From contig CM044506.1 of the NCBI GenBank assembly GCA_024364805.1, forward strand, positions 8,868,070 to 8,910,621: a stretch of DNA of 42,552 bases, in the 5' to 3' direction. Below are positions 24,250 through 32,929 of the stretch, piece after piece (the first letter of the stretch is position 1; every line of letters starts with the position of its first letter). Source of the DNA: Euprymna scolopes (taxonomy: Eukaryota; Mollusca; Cephalopoda; Sepiida; Sepiolidae). The translations under genes were made by a program, and so were the position numbers. The notes under the pieces are model-generated. The model searched no databases, was not told the DNA's origin, and saw nothing but the letters and a program-made list of their open reading frames with translations.

Positions 24250-24300
24250 CTAGCAGGCCGAACGGCGTAGCCCGGTCGTAAATACGCATTAGTTTTGCGG
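24250..24300 (-). repeat. Degenerate Helitron-like 3' terminus
   Basis: On the minus strand the sequence has a GC-rich imperfect hairpin (CCGGGC, TAC, GCC, GTT, CGG) followed by GCCTG and CTAG, with T as the next base. It resembles the ends at 857 and 27088 but the hairpin is weaker. The rest of the element upstream on the minus strand was not delimited. Confidence 0.4.
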
Positions 24301-24411
24301 ATTTCGGTTTTATTACAATTAGAATCTAATCGTAATTGATTATCATAATGTATCCTATATGTAGAATAAAAAAAAAACGAGAAACCGAGACTTGTGCAGG
24401 CGAATATTTTC

Positions 24412-24812
24412 TTCTAATTACTTCTTGTTAGTAAAACTACTCGAGATGAGATCGAAACCAACACCTAAAAACAGTGAGTCAACCCATGAGGCAAGCTTAA
24501 CACGATCTTAAAAGAGCGTTTTTAAACCTACTTACACTAAACCTAAGGCAGTCGTCATGTGAATTATTCGCGCATGCGCAGTCGTTAAACTGTAGATATC
24601 AAATATAAATCCGATAACAACTTGGTACTAAATTTTCAATTTTGACACCTTAACTACACATTTTTTTCAAACGAAATGCGATTAAAAAGTTTTCTGTGTG
24701 TTACATACCGTAGAGACCAAGTGTCAAGTCTTCATATCAAAAATTCCCTGCATATATAGGTTGAGAATTGTCCTACACTCTTCAAAACATTCTCACTTTT
24801 ATAGATATATGT
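24412..24812 (+). repeat. Dispersed family R1, copy 1
   Basis: The 5' landmark is ACTTCTTGTTAGTAAAACTA then GAGATGAGATCGAAACC and ACAGTGAGTCAA. The 3' landmark is ATAGGTTGAGAATTG followed by CTTTTATAGATATA. Copies with the same order of landmarks lie at 26080-26390 and 36825-37195, and the 5' part alone at 25004-25085. No coding frame, poly-A tail or inverted ends were seen, so the class is unknown. This copy contains CGCGCATGCGCA at 24569-24580. Confidence 0.6.
24569..24580. promoter_or_regulatory. NRF-1-like site
   Basis: CGCGCATGCGCA fits the palindromic NRF-1 consensus YGCGCAYGCGCR at every position. It stands out in AT-rich DNA. It lies within a dispersed repeat and no gene start is visible nearby, so function is unproven. 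Confidence 0.35.
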
Positions 24813-25003
24813 TTATTTTATATATGAGCTGTGAGTTAATTTATTCATATATATATAGGCAGGTTTCATATCGTTTGGAAGCGCGTTTCTCGCTCTATCG
24901 AAGCATGTTCTTTGTTACCGTTCTAAAACTCTTCGTTTATTTTCGGCAGCCTTTTCGACAGCATGGACAAAATTTCAATCCGCGCGTTGATAACGAATTA
25001 TTT

Positions 25004-25085
25004 CACTTCTTGTTAGTAAAAATACTTGAGATGAGATCAAAACCAAAACCTTAAAACAGTGAGGCTAGATTGAAACCTATCCTCG
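25004..25085 (+). repeat. Dispersed family R1, partial copy
   Basis: Shares CACTTCTTGTTAGTAAAAAT, GAGATGAGATCAAAACC and ACAGTGAGG with the other R1 copies. It stops about 10 bases before the first recognisable mariner codons, which suggests it was cut by rearrangement around the mariner. Confidence 0.5.
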
Positions 25086-25094
25086 CAAAACCAC

Positions 25095-25901
25095 ATAAAA
25101 CGTTGCTGTTAAACTCGAGGTCGACCACTCAGTAGTCGTTCGCCATTTGAAGAAGATAGGGAAGTAAAAAGAAGTTGGATAAATGTGTGCCACATTAATT
25201 GAACGATAATCAAAAACATCGTTGTTTTGAAGTGTCGTCTACTATTAAACACAAACGACTCATTTCTCGAGTGTATGGCGACGTGTGATAAGAAGTGGAT
25301 CCTCTACGACAACTGACGGCGTTCGAAACAGTGGTTGGATGCTGTAGAAGCTTCGCAATACTTCCCGAATACGAAATTGAATCAAAATGTTATGGTGACT
25401 GGTGGTCTGCGGCCGGTCGCGTCTATCACAACTTCTTGAATCGGGCGAAACGATTACGACAAAATGCACATCAGGCTCCAACGCATGTGCCCGAGATTGG
25501 TCAAGATGAAGGGACCAATAGACTTCCATGACAATTCTCCCCTGTATGTTGCTCAAATAACCCTGCAGAAGCTGAACGAATATGCCTACGAAACTCTGGC
25601 GCATCCGCCATCTTCTCCGGACCTCTCGCCCACCGAATATCACTTTATCAAATATCTTTACAACTTCCTGTGCCAAAAAATGCTTCAAAAGCCGACATGA
25701 TGTCGAATCCGTTTTCTATGACTTCATCGCTTCCAGAATTCCGGATTTCTTTGCTAATGAGATGAATAAACCTTTTCTTCGTTGGCAACAATGTGTCGAT
25801 TTTAGTGGTTCGTTTTTCGATTAATTAAGTTAATTATCACATGAATTATGATCTTCCGAATTTGAACAGTAAATATCGACATTATTTTTGCACCTATGTA
25901 A
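25095..25901 (+). mobile_element. Mariner DNA transposon, Hsmar1/cecropia-like, 5'-truncated and broken
   Basis: Translation gives VDHSVVVRHLKKIGK (DNA-binding domain, about 25110-25160), CDKKWILYDN (25284-25313, first catalytic Asp at 25287), RRSKQWLDAVE, then GPIDFHDN (25512-25535, second Asp at 25530) and HPPSSPDLSPTEYHF (25602-25646). Exactly 34 residues separate the second Asp from a Glu at 25635, where the family has a third Asp, so the D34D triad reads D34E. The C-terminus DFIASRIPDFF...RWQQCVDFSGSFFD lies in a shifted frame, ending at 25824. There is a stop after YDN and frame changes elsewhere. The 3' end (about 25871-25901) resembles the Hsmar1/MADE1 terminal repeat, with TTTTTGCACC, and is followed by TA. 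No 5' terminal repeat was found. Not functional. Confidence 0.85.
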
Positions 25902-25903
25902 TA
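25871..25903 (-). repeat. Mariner 3' terminal inverted repeat and TA target
   Basis: Read outward on the minus strand it starts TTACATAGGTGCAAAAATAA, close to the known TTAGGTTGGTGCAAAAGTAA end of the Hsmar1/MADE1 group. TA at 25902-25903 fits the mariner target. Confidence 0.7.
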
Positions 25904-26079
25904 GCAGGTCGCCAGTATTGCATACATATTATATTTTAATTTATGCAGGATTCTGACTTATCATAAACGGAAATACCGTAGGTATTAAACGTTACGTTAA
26001 TTGTTTTTTTTAATTCAGTAAAAACAAGCGGAATGAAACTGAGATATGCCCATGCAAGTATTATGTTTTTTTTCTTTTA

Positions 26080-26390
26080 AACAGTTTACTTCTTGTAAGT
26101 TAATAAGATACTCGAGCTGGGAGTAAAACCAAAACCTCTCACGTGAACAATTCATGCTTACGCATTCGTGAAACAGTTGAAATGCAGACGAAATCCGATG
26201 ATCACCAGATACCAATTATTATATATTTTTACCTTAGCCACTATTTTTTCTCGATGCAAACCAATTAAAAAGTTTTCCAACACGTGTGAATACACTACAT
26301 ACAGACTTTAAGTCTGTACATAAAAAAAATAGTTGTTTTTATAGGTTGAGAAATGTTCTCACACACAGTTACACTTTTATAGATATATTA
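26080..26390 (+). repeat. Dispersed family R1, third copy
   Basis: Begins with TTTACTTCTTGTAAGT and ACTCGAGCTGGGAGTAAAACC, includes CAATTAAAAAGTTTTCC shared with copy 1 (there GATTAAAAAGTTTTCT), and ends ATAGGTTGAGAAATG and CTTTTATAGATATA. Confidence 0.6.
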
Positions 26391-27087
26391 TTTGCTTTAA
26401 TCTAGCGATATTCAATCAACATATGAATTAGCACGAAAGAAGTATCAGTGTGTCGTTCTAGCTATGCAACGAGTGATAATAAAGGAGCTGATAAAATAGA
26501 AGATAAATGGACTGAAATATTTATATTTTTCAGTCTGGTCTCCTCATTTTAGGTTTCATATTCTGAACACGTATATCCTACACAATTCGGAATTTTTCTT
26601 TTACACTCGAGAATTCTCAGGCAATATCTAAGGTGACACCAGCTGTATTTTAATTTAAGTGGTAGTAAATTTCCGTCCGTAAATTTTAAGTAATTAACAA
26701 TGGTATTATGCGTCTACCGATTTAATTTTATTCAAATCCCCAATAGGAAAATAACAGTTTAAATTCATGTGATTAATACAAGACGCAATAGCGTCCTACA
26801 TAAACCATTTTAATATAAAACACATTTAAAATACATTTAGCATGGTCTTAATATAATTCATAAAACAAACTATGTCTGTACAACTTCCTGTCTCTATATT
26901 TTTAAATTCGATCATTTCCGAAATAAAAAAAAGGCGCTGATTGGTGCTAGGGGCCTCACACTATTGAATTTATTATGAACTGTTTTTTTATGGGTTTTGC
27001 CCGGTTAAAAATAAATAATAATGTGTCAACAATGGGTAAGAATCGAGAAAATCGTTATACATTTTGTACATTCATTTTATTTTATTA
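26391..27087. other. AT-rich stretch, nothing recognised
   Basis: No supported feature. Confidence 0.5.
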
Positions 27088-27119
27088 CTAGCGGAGGGGT
27101 ACCCGGCGTTGCCCGGGTG

Positions 27120-27402
27120 TTTGTAAGTGTGTGTATAGAGGGGTAGTAATAATGACCCTGTTTAAATATTATAAAAATGACGATGTTAAAAAAATCGGGA
27201 AAAACAAAACAAAAACGGAATAAATGGCATAAATAAAACAATCGGATCGTATTGCAATCTTAAGATAACAATGATGTGTATAGGGGGGAAGGTAAACTAA
27301 ATATTAAGTTAAGTAATAGTCTTGTTTAAAAATAACAACGCTGTGTATAGGGGGGAGATAAACTAAAGATTAAGTTAAGTAATAGTCCTGTTTAAAAACA
27401 CC
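27120..27402. repeat. Minisatellite, about 75 bp, 2-3 copies
   Basis: TGTGTATAGGGGGGA, AACTAAA, TTAAGTTAAGTAATAGTC and TGTTTAAAAA recur in order at 27275 and 27349. A degenerate third unit lies at 27129 with TGTGTATAGAGGGG and GACCCTGTTTAAA. Confidence 0.7.
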
Positions 27403-27442
27403 TTGCCTGGGTGCCTAAAGCTGTAAAAGAAAACAAACTTCT

Positions 27443-27528
27443 TGGTCGGGAGGCGAGATTGAAACCGGAAGCCTTGAAACTAAGGTGGAAACAAAAAACA
27501 ACCACTTAACGGTCTCGGCCACGAGTGA
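27443..27528 (-). mobile_element. tRNA-Ser/Leu-like SINE head
   Basis: The A box TGGCCGAGACC (27511-27521 complement) is followed by GTTAAGTGGTTG, as in tRNA-Ser and tRNA-Leu. The B-box-like CCGGTTTCAATCTCG lies at 27453-27468 complement. Spacing suits a tRNA with a long variable arm. The anticodon arm is T-rich and does not fold, so this is not a working tRNA. Confidence 0.55.
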
Positions 27529-27979
27529 GAGAAATTGATTAGAGCGTAAAGTTAAGGCGTATAAGGTGAGTGAAAGAGGTTTGATTGACAGATAGCCGCT
27601 AAATGAGGTCATCGCGGGAGCGTTACGATAACGTGGAAAGTTTTCGCTTCCCCATGAAAATGGGAGGGGAAAAGCAGCTCCCCATTTAAATGGGTTTGTC
27701 AAATCGAATAGCAATTGTCTGATATAAGGAGAAACTCCACATTGATCAAAAGGTGATTGGTTTTTGGACGTTTCGGCGCGGAAACCGAGAACACGAATGT
27801 ATTTATTTGCTCCCCCACCGAGCAAATTAGGCACAAGACCGATATTTAAAGTGAGGAGTGAAGGAGAAATAGGGAGCTAGTTCTAGGGCATCCCCCTGCC
27901 ACCGCCAGGGTCAGTCTATCATCTAGGTGCATTTTGGTCCGCGCCCTAGTTAATGCGAGGCGTTGGCTATATTGGACAC

Positions 27980-28860
27980 AACAGAGGCTAATGGTAGCCT
28001 TAACCTTAACCTACCAGCTACTCCCGGTAACAGCCCCCACTAACTCCCTCTGAATTAGTGACGTCAGCTGCTCCTGGAAGTCGGCAAACTCTAACAACGA
28101 GACGTTGAACTTCCAGTACCCAGCCAACCTAGGCCTATTGCCTAATTTCAAACGGGCCAACACGAGTTTGTGGTCTGAATGACCTACGCAGCAGAACGCG
28201 GGACAATATAGGAAATCTATGTCGCCCCGTCTAATTACCATTCTGTCCAAGTATGTGCTCGGACAGGCGGCTGAAATACCATGTCATGTCCACATCTCCC
28301 TCCAGAGGTGATCCAGACGGAAACTGTCGACCAGATCGCACGAGGCCATCAGGTCAGACAGGCTGCTATCACACTGATCGGGCCCTCTAAACCCCCCTCG
28401 ACCTTATCTATATTGGGGTCCAGGACAGCATTCCAGTCCCCCATTAAAACTACCCGCTCCGGACCCGAAGAGAGAAACACCTCCACCCGCCGAAAATAGG
28501 AAACCCTCTCGCTTTAGATGTTGGGCGCATAAACTGCCACGATCCGGAACGCGCCGCATTTAACGGCAACATCGACCACGACCAGCCTCCCATGAGCGAC
28601 CGTGGTGACAACGGTAATCCCCGCAGACAGGGTGCGACTAACTAGAACAGAACCCCACAGCTAAGGTGATTGCCATATACTGAATACACGTCAAAGTCAT
28701 TTATTGGCACATCGCGATCCTCAAACCCAACAAAGTCGGTCTCCTGCAGTACAGCTACATCTACCTCAAGGGCCACAAGGTCCCTCAGCACGTGAGCAGC
28801 CTTGCTTCAGGATCTCATGCCCCTCACATTTAAACTAGCTTGGTTCAAGCCCATAGCCAT
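27980..28860 (-). pseudogene. ORF2 endonuclease of LINE copy C, broken
   Basis: An APE-type endonuclease that nicks target DNA for reverse transcription. From ATG at 28860: LNQASLNVRGMRS, then EVDVAVLQETDF (metal-binding Glu in LQET), VAVYAPN, VVLMGDWNAVLD (Gly-Asp-Trp-Asn), DRMVIRRGDIDF and GHSDHKLVLARL with the catalytic Ser-Asp-His (about 28170). AGYWKFNVSLLEFADFQEQL follows at about 28060-28125. The key residues are recognisable, but there are several stops and frame changes. The reading frame from 28250 down to 28014 is open for 79 codons. Confidence 0.75.
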
Positions 28861-28870
28861 GTTTCCCTAA

Positions 28871-31444
28871 CTAGTAGTATTCGTCAACTAAGGGTCTGAA
28901 GTCCTCGGGAGTAAGGACGTCACAGGTCTGATGCAGACTGTCCGTGAGCAGGTCGGCTGTAAGCCGTCCTGCTCACGGGCCAGACTCCCTACGTCTAAGG
29001 GAAACGTCACTTTTAGTGCCCTATAGAATGAGGGGTTAACATAAATAGGGACCGTCCCTTCAAATTTTGGACTATCTGGCCCAGCGATGGGTGCTCCCCG
29101 TTGACCTGTCTAAAACGCTTGACGGTTGTTTTCCTTGCCTCCAACATCCTCCACAAGGCTTTGGCTCTCACTCATCTGTTTGGACGCACGAAAGTGATTA
29201 GTTGCGGTGCTTCTGAAAAATTGCGAGGACCGGTGACCTCCTTCCCGTCAACCTTCGGAGAGGCTGACGAGGCTTTTCACGACCGTTGAGGTCGCCGGTC
29301 GTCTCGTCGGCAATTACTTCACAGAGTCGCTCCCCCGGCTAGAAAGGAAATTTCCTTGTTTTCCCCTCTCGGTGGGGGGGCGCCTCTTGTCGGTCTTTTT
29401 TTGTCTTTCTTCTTGCTTTCTTCTTCTATCTCTACCTTGGCTGAGGCTGGAACATCTTTGCTCGGAGCTTCACTTTGCTCCTCAGGGGTGTTTATTTGGG
29501 TAGCGGTGGACTGAGCTTCCTAGTGGGGGGTCGATGTTGGTGGCTCAGTTTCTTGATCTCATTTCTGCTGCCTTCGTTTTTGTCGCTTCCTCTTCTCCCT
29601 CCGACTCGAGGGAGCTCACCCGGATGTTTTCTTTTGCCTGCCCTGTCTTTCCTCTAATTGTTGTTTGTGGGGCCGGATCTTCCAGTTCTTCCTTTTTTTG
29701 GCTGCAACCTGGCTCCAGATGGCTCCTTCATATCTTTCCTGTTCCTTCTGTTTTTTCTTCGTCTCTTCTGGTGCCTTTTCCCCAACTCTCTCCGTCTTCT
29801 CCGGTGATTTCCTCTCGGGACAAACGCGGCGCATATGCCCCGATTTGTGACATTGCCAGCAGTGCGGCCGTCGACCCTCTACGATCACCGTCATCTGCCA
29901 TCCTTCACACGTTAGCTGGGAAGGGGTGGTGTAAAATCATTTTATATCTACCCGCATCTCAATCTTGTATTCTCCGGATTTGATATTTCGGGGACCTATT
30001 ATTGCCCGTTCTTTTTCCACATCACCAAATTGTGCTAGTGTTGCACCCAACTGATCCTTTTCAACGAAGCTCGGCACGCCCGTTATAGTCACATTAGTTC
30101 TTCTCTTGAACAGGTATTCGGTCTTTAACTTATAATCTTCCATGTGAGGTCTCCCCTTGCCAACCTCTCTGCTTCATTCTTTGTAGGTAAAAGGAGCTCC
30201 CACGTGGCATGATACCCCCTGACGTGCGGGGATCGTCAGCTTGCCTAAAATCTCTAGCATTTTCTCCTTGGGGATTCCGGTTAGACCTTTTTCTTTTACG
30301 CCGAACGTTACCATGGAGATTGGTTGCTGTCTTATATCCTCCAACATTCCTGACCTCACCTTGAGCACATACCCTTTGTCCTGGAACTTATTATTAAAAA
30401 GATAATGGTAATATTTTGCTTTCTTTTTTCCGACCTTCTTGGGATCCCCAAGCTGTCACCGCCTTGACGGGTTGACTGGGCGTACTGGGTGCCAACTGAC
30501 TCCGTGTGGGTGTCTTCTGTCCTGGTGGAATTACCGAGCAATCACTCGCTGAGAGGGCTGGACAATCGACAGCACTGCCTGGCGTTGCACGGGTAACCCT
30601 CCTGCCCAGGGGAGCACCCATCTACAATGATCACATCCGCAGATTTTACTTTTCTCAAATGGTTTGTGCGGGCTGCTTTTCGCGGATTCGGTCTGCGTTG
30701 TTGGCAGCGTCGATGCATCATCGTTCAAAACCCACCAACGCTTTACAGGACGCCTGTTCTTTTTTGCCGCCGCCTTGTGCTCCTCTTCAATTTCGTCGGC
30801 CCCCGGGGTTGTTGCGACCAGTTTCTTCCACATTCCCTATTCTTGTTTTCGACTTAAGGTCACCACGTCCGCTGACGCTCTCCACGGAGTAACTTCCTCA
30901 ATGTCTAGCATCGATAAGGAGCCCACTTCCTCGTCTGGGGTGACCTCTACCACTACGGCACTCTCTGCTTCGTCCCGGGGGTACTGACGTTATCGCACCT
31001 TCGCCTAAGTTAGTGTTTATGACTGCCACCATCTTCGCTTCCTCTCGGGTGACGTCTACGGCTGCTATATTCTCTCTCGAACCTCTGGGGGTGGCGTCCC
31101 TCAAGACGTCCTGGAGGGACCTTTGGGGACGCATCCCTAGAAAGCGACCGCGACCCTGACCTCGTATTTGAACTGGGGTTGCTTTTTGCAGCGTCAACCC
31201 CTGCGACCGTCACCTTACCGGCGGCTGCTTCACTCGTACCCGAGCGCACCGCACTGAGGTTGCCTTTTGTGGCGGCAACTCCCGACACGGAACCGACCGA
31301 GCTGGGAACCCTTCTCGTACTCGGGGTTCCTTTCGGGACGGCACCCTCCGAACCGTTCACGAGCCGTTCACGACCCGCCGGGGCGTCAGCCAGGGTGGCA
31401 AGAGCAGAGGCCTGCCCCATCTGTGTTGTTGGCCCAGAGCCCAA
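28871..31444 (-). pseudogene. ORF1 of LINE copy C, broken
   Basis: ORF1 encodes the nucleic-acid-binding chaperone that packages LINE RNA. The N-terminal part (31010-31444) is Ser/Gly/Pro/Arg-rich. The middle has an RRM-like stretch, RRTNVTITGVPSFVEKD and GATLAQFGDVEKERAI (29937-30143), preceded by a helper domain with GLTGIPKEKMLEILGKL (about 30210-30300). Next is a CCHC zinc knuckle, CWQCHKSGHMRRVC (29820-29861), spacing C-x2-C-x4-H-x4-C with all four ligands present. A charged Lys/Glu region follows. The C-terminus has FYRALKVTFPLDVGSL and ends EYY-stop at 28871-28873, ten bases before the ORF2 ATG. Multiple frame changes separate the pieces, but the domain order is clear. The same C-terminus appears in copies A and B. 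Confidence 0.75.
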
Positions 31445-31740
31445 CTAGTGGACGTCGATTTGGTTACCAATGGGATCTTCGCCTTACAAGGCACGTCGGT
31501 TTGCCTCGGCTCTGCCGGCTGCTTAAGCGCTAGCTAGATCCCGGACTGTCTGCAAAAGAAAGAAAGCAACGCATTTAGTGTGTTGCCCCAAAAACGTGGG
31601 GCAAAAAAGTGTTGGTCTAGTCCCCCAAAGGAGGGGTCGGCCCAAGAAAGAACCCTTAAATTGCCAAACAGCTGGTCAAGTGGGTGGTCGTTGCTCTAGG
31701 CGCTAACCACTGGCCCACCACAAAATTCTGACGGAAACTC

Positions 31741-31908
31741 GTTTATAACAGTTTTACTCGAAAAACAAAACAGTAATCTAAATAAACATGAGATAGAAAA
31801 GTTATCTCTCTCTTTTCCCGCTCCTTCTCTCTCTCTCTGTCTCTGTCTGTCTGTCTGTCACTGTCTCTCTCTGTATTGTCTCTGTGTGTATATATATATA
31901 TATATATA
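31741..31908. repeat. Pyrimidine-rich (TC)n, (TCTG)n, (TA)n simple repeats
   Basis: TC and TCTG runs from about 31804 pass into TG and then TA at the edge of the gap. Confidence 0.85.
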
Positions 31909-32345
31909 NNNNNNNNNNNNNNNNNNNNNNNNNNNNNNNNNNNNNNNNNNNNNNNNNNNNNNNNNNNNNNNNNNNNNNNNNNNNNNNNNNNNNNNNNNNN
32001 NNNNNNNNNNNNNNNNNNNNNNNNNNNNNNNNNNNNNNNNNNNNNNNNNNNNNNNNNNNNNNNNNNNNNNNNNNNNNNNNNNNNNNNNNNNNNNNNNNNN
32101 NNNNNNNNNNNNNNNNNNNNNNNNNNNNNNNNNNNNNNNNNNNNNNNNNNNNNNNNNNNNNNNNNNNNNNNNNNNNNNNNNNNNNNNNNNNNNNNNNNNN
32201 NNNNNNNNNNNNNNNNNNNNNNNNNNNNNNNNNNNNNNNNNNNNNNNNNNNNNNNNNNNNNNNNNNNNNNNNNNNNNNNNNNNNNNNNNNNNNNNNNNNN
32301 NNNNNNNNNNNNNNNNNNNNNNNNNNNNNNNNNNNNNNNNNNNNN
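31909..32345. other. Assembly gap (437 N)
   Basis: Unknown bases flanked by TA on both sides, so probably a TA microsatellite. Confidence 0.99.
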
Positions 32346-32925
32346 ATATATATATATATATATATATATTATAATGGCCTATTAAATATTCGTTTCTTCG
32401 TTTTTTTTTTAGTTGTATACTTCTCGCCGAAGTATCACAAGTAAGATGTTTCAACGTGATTTTTTTAGAATTTATAGCTTCGAGCGTACCCGCTGGTAAA
32501 ATCAATTAGTGATTGTTCTTCACTTTAGCCTTGCGAAACTAGAGATTATAGTCCATTATAGAATTCACATCTGCGTCTGAGAAACTTCTTCACGAAAATA
32601 TGAAAATAAAATTTGTTTAACAACCCCATGAAAAAAAAATAACAAAATAAAAATACATAAATAATCTGAGAAAAAAAGATAAAAGAAACGTTACTAGTTT
32701 TATAGTCACACATATCAAGATATACTGCACTAAGGTGAAGCACTATTATTTCATCTACATATATGGGTCACGGCCTTTTTTCGGATAAATAAGTACACAT
32801 TAAACTCGTACATGTAGACACATCTAGAAATGTTTCTTTTATAATCAGTTTTAATTTACCATTCTGAAGAAACCAAACAAGAATAATTAGTTTGTTTTTT
32901 TATTCAATTTTCACCCCAAACAAGA
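32346..32925. other. AT-rich stretch, nothing recognised
   Basis: A TA run to 32368, then AT-rich DNA with no supported feature. Confidence 0.5.
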
Positions 32926-32929
32926 CACA

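Larger units (their letters stand above)
27088..27840 (-). mobile_element. Helitron-like terminus joined to minisatellite and tRNA-Ser-like SINE
   Basis: On the minus strand the element ends with the hairpin ACCCGG, CGTTGC, CCGGGT complement (27101-27118), nine bases, CTAG (27088-27091) and T. This is nearly the same end as at 829-857. Upstream on that strand are about two and a half units of a 75-bp minisatellite (27120-27402) and then a tRNA-like segment (27443-27528). The 5' start of the element was not found, so the right boundary is only the edge of LINE copy C. Whether all parts belong to one element is inference. Confidence 0.45.
27870..31740 (-). mobile_element. L1/Tx1-like LINE, copy C (ORF1 plus endonuclease, reverse transcriptase lost)
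   Basis: The best copy of this family in the window. Reading leftwards: a 5' region of about 300 bases (31444-31740), a nearly complete ORF1, a 10-base gap, the ORF2 endonuclease and the beginning of the linker (YSQRLALTRART, LDDRLTLAVAGG, about 27890-27980). The match ends near 27880, so the reverse transcriptase, C-terminal domain and 3' end are missing. LINE insertions normally lose the 5' end, so loss of the 3' end means a later deletion or replacement by the Helitron-like DNA alongside. Several stops and frame changes; not functional. SDHKLV followed by AGYWKFNVSLLE is the L1/Tx1-type endonuclease-linker signature. Confidence 0.8.

Noticed and set aside
24435-24460. GAGATGAGATCGAAACC as a hammerhead core
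   Set aside because: The CTGATGA box is wrong and there is no room for helix II. It is a conserved phrase of the R1 repeat.
25260-25688. 142-codon minus-strand frame
   Set aside because: It lies antisense to the mariner transposase, whose plus-strand residues match the family; the minus-strand frame is a shadow.
27640-27700. Adjacent palindromes CCCATGAAAATGGG and CCCATTTAAATGGG
   Set aside because: Short and AT-centred. They probably reflect local duplication; no function can be supported.
29534-31533. Several plus-strand frames of 60-150 codons, Ser/Pro/Phe-rich
   Set aside because: They are antisense to ORF1 of LINE copy C, which has a recognisable zinc knuckle and RRM-like stretch on the minus strand.
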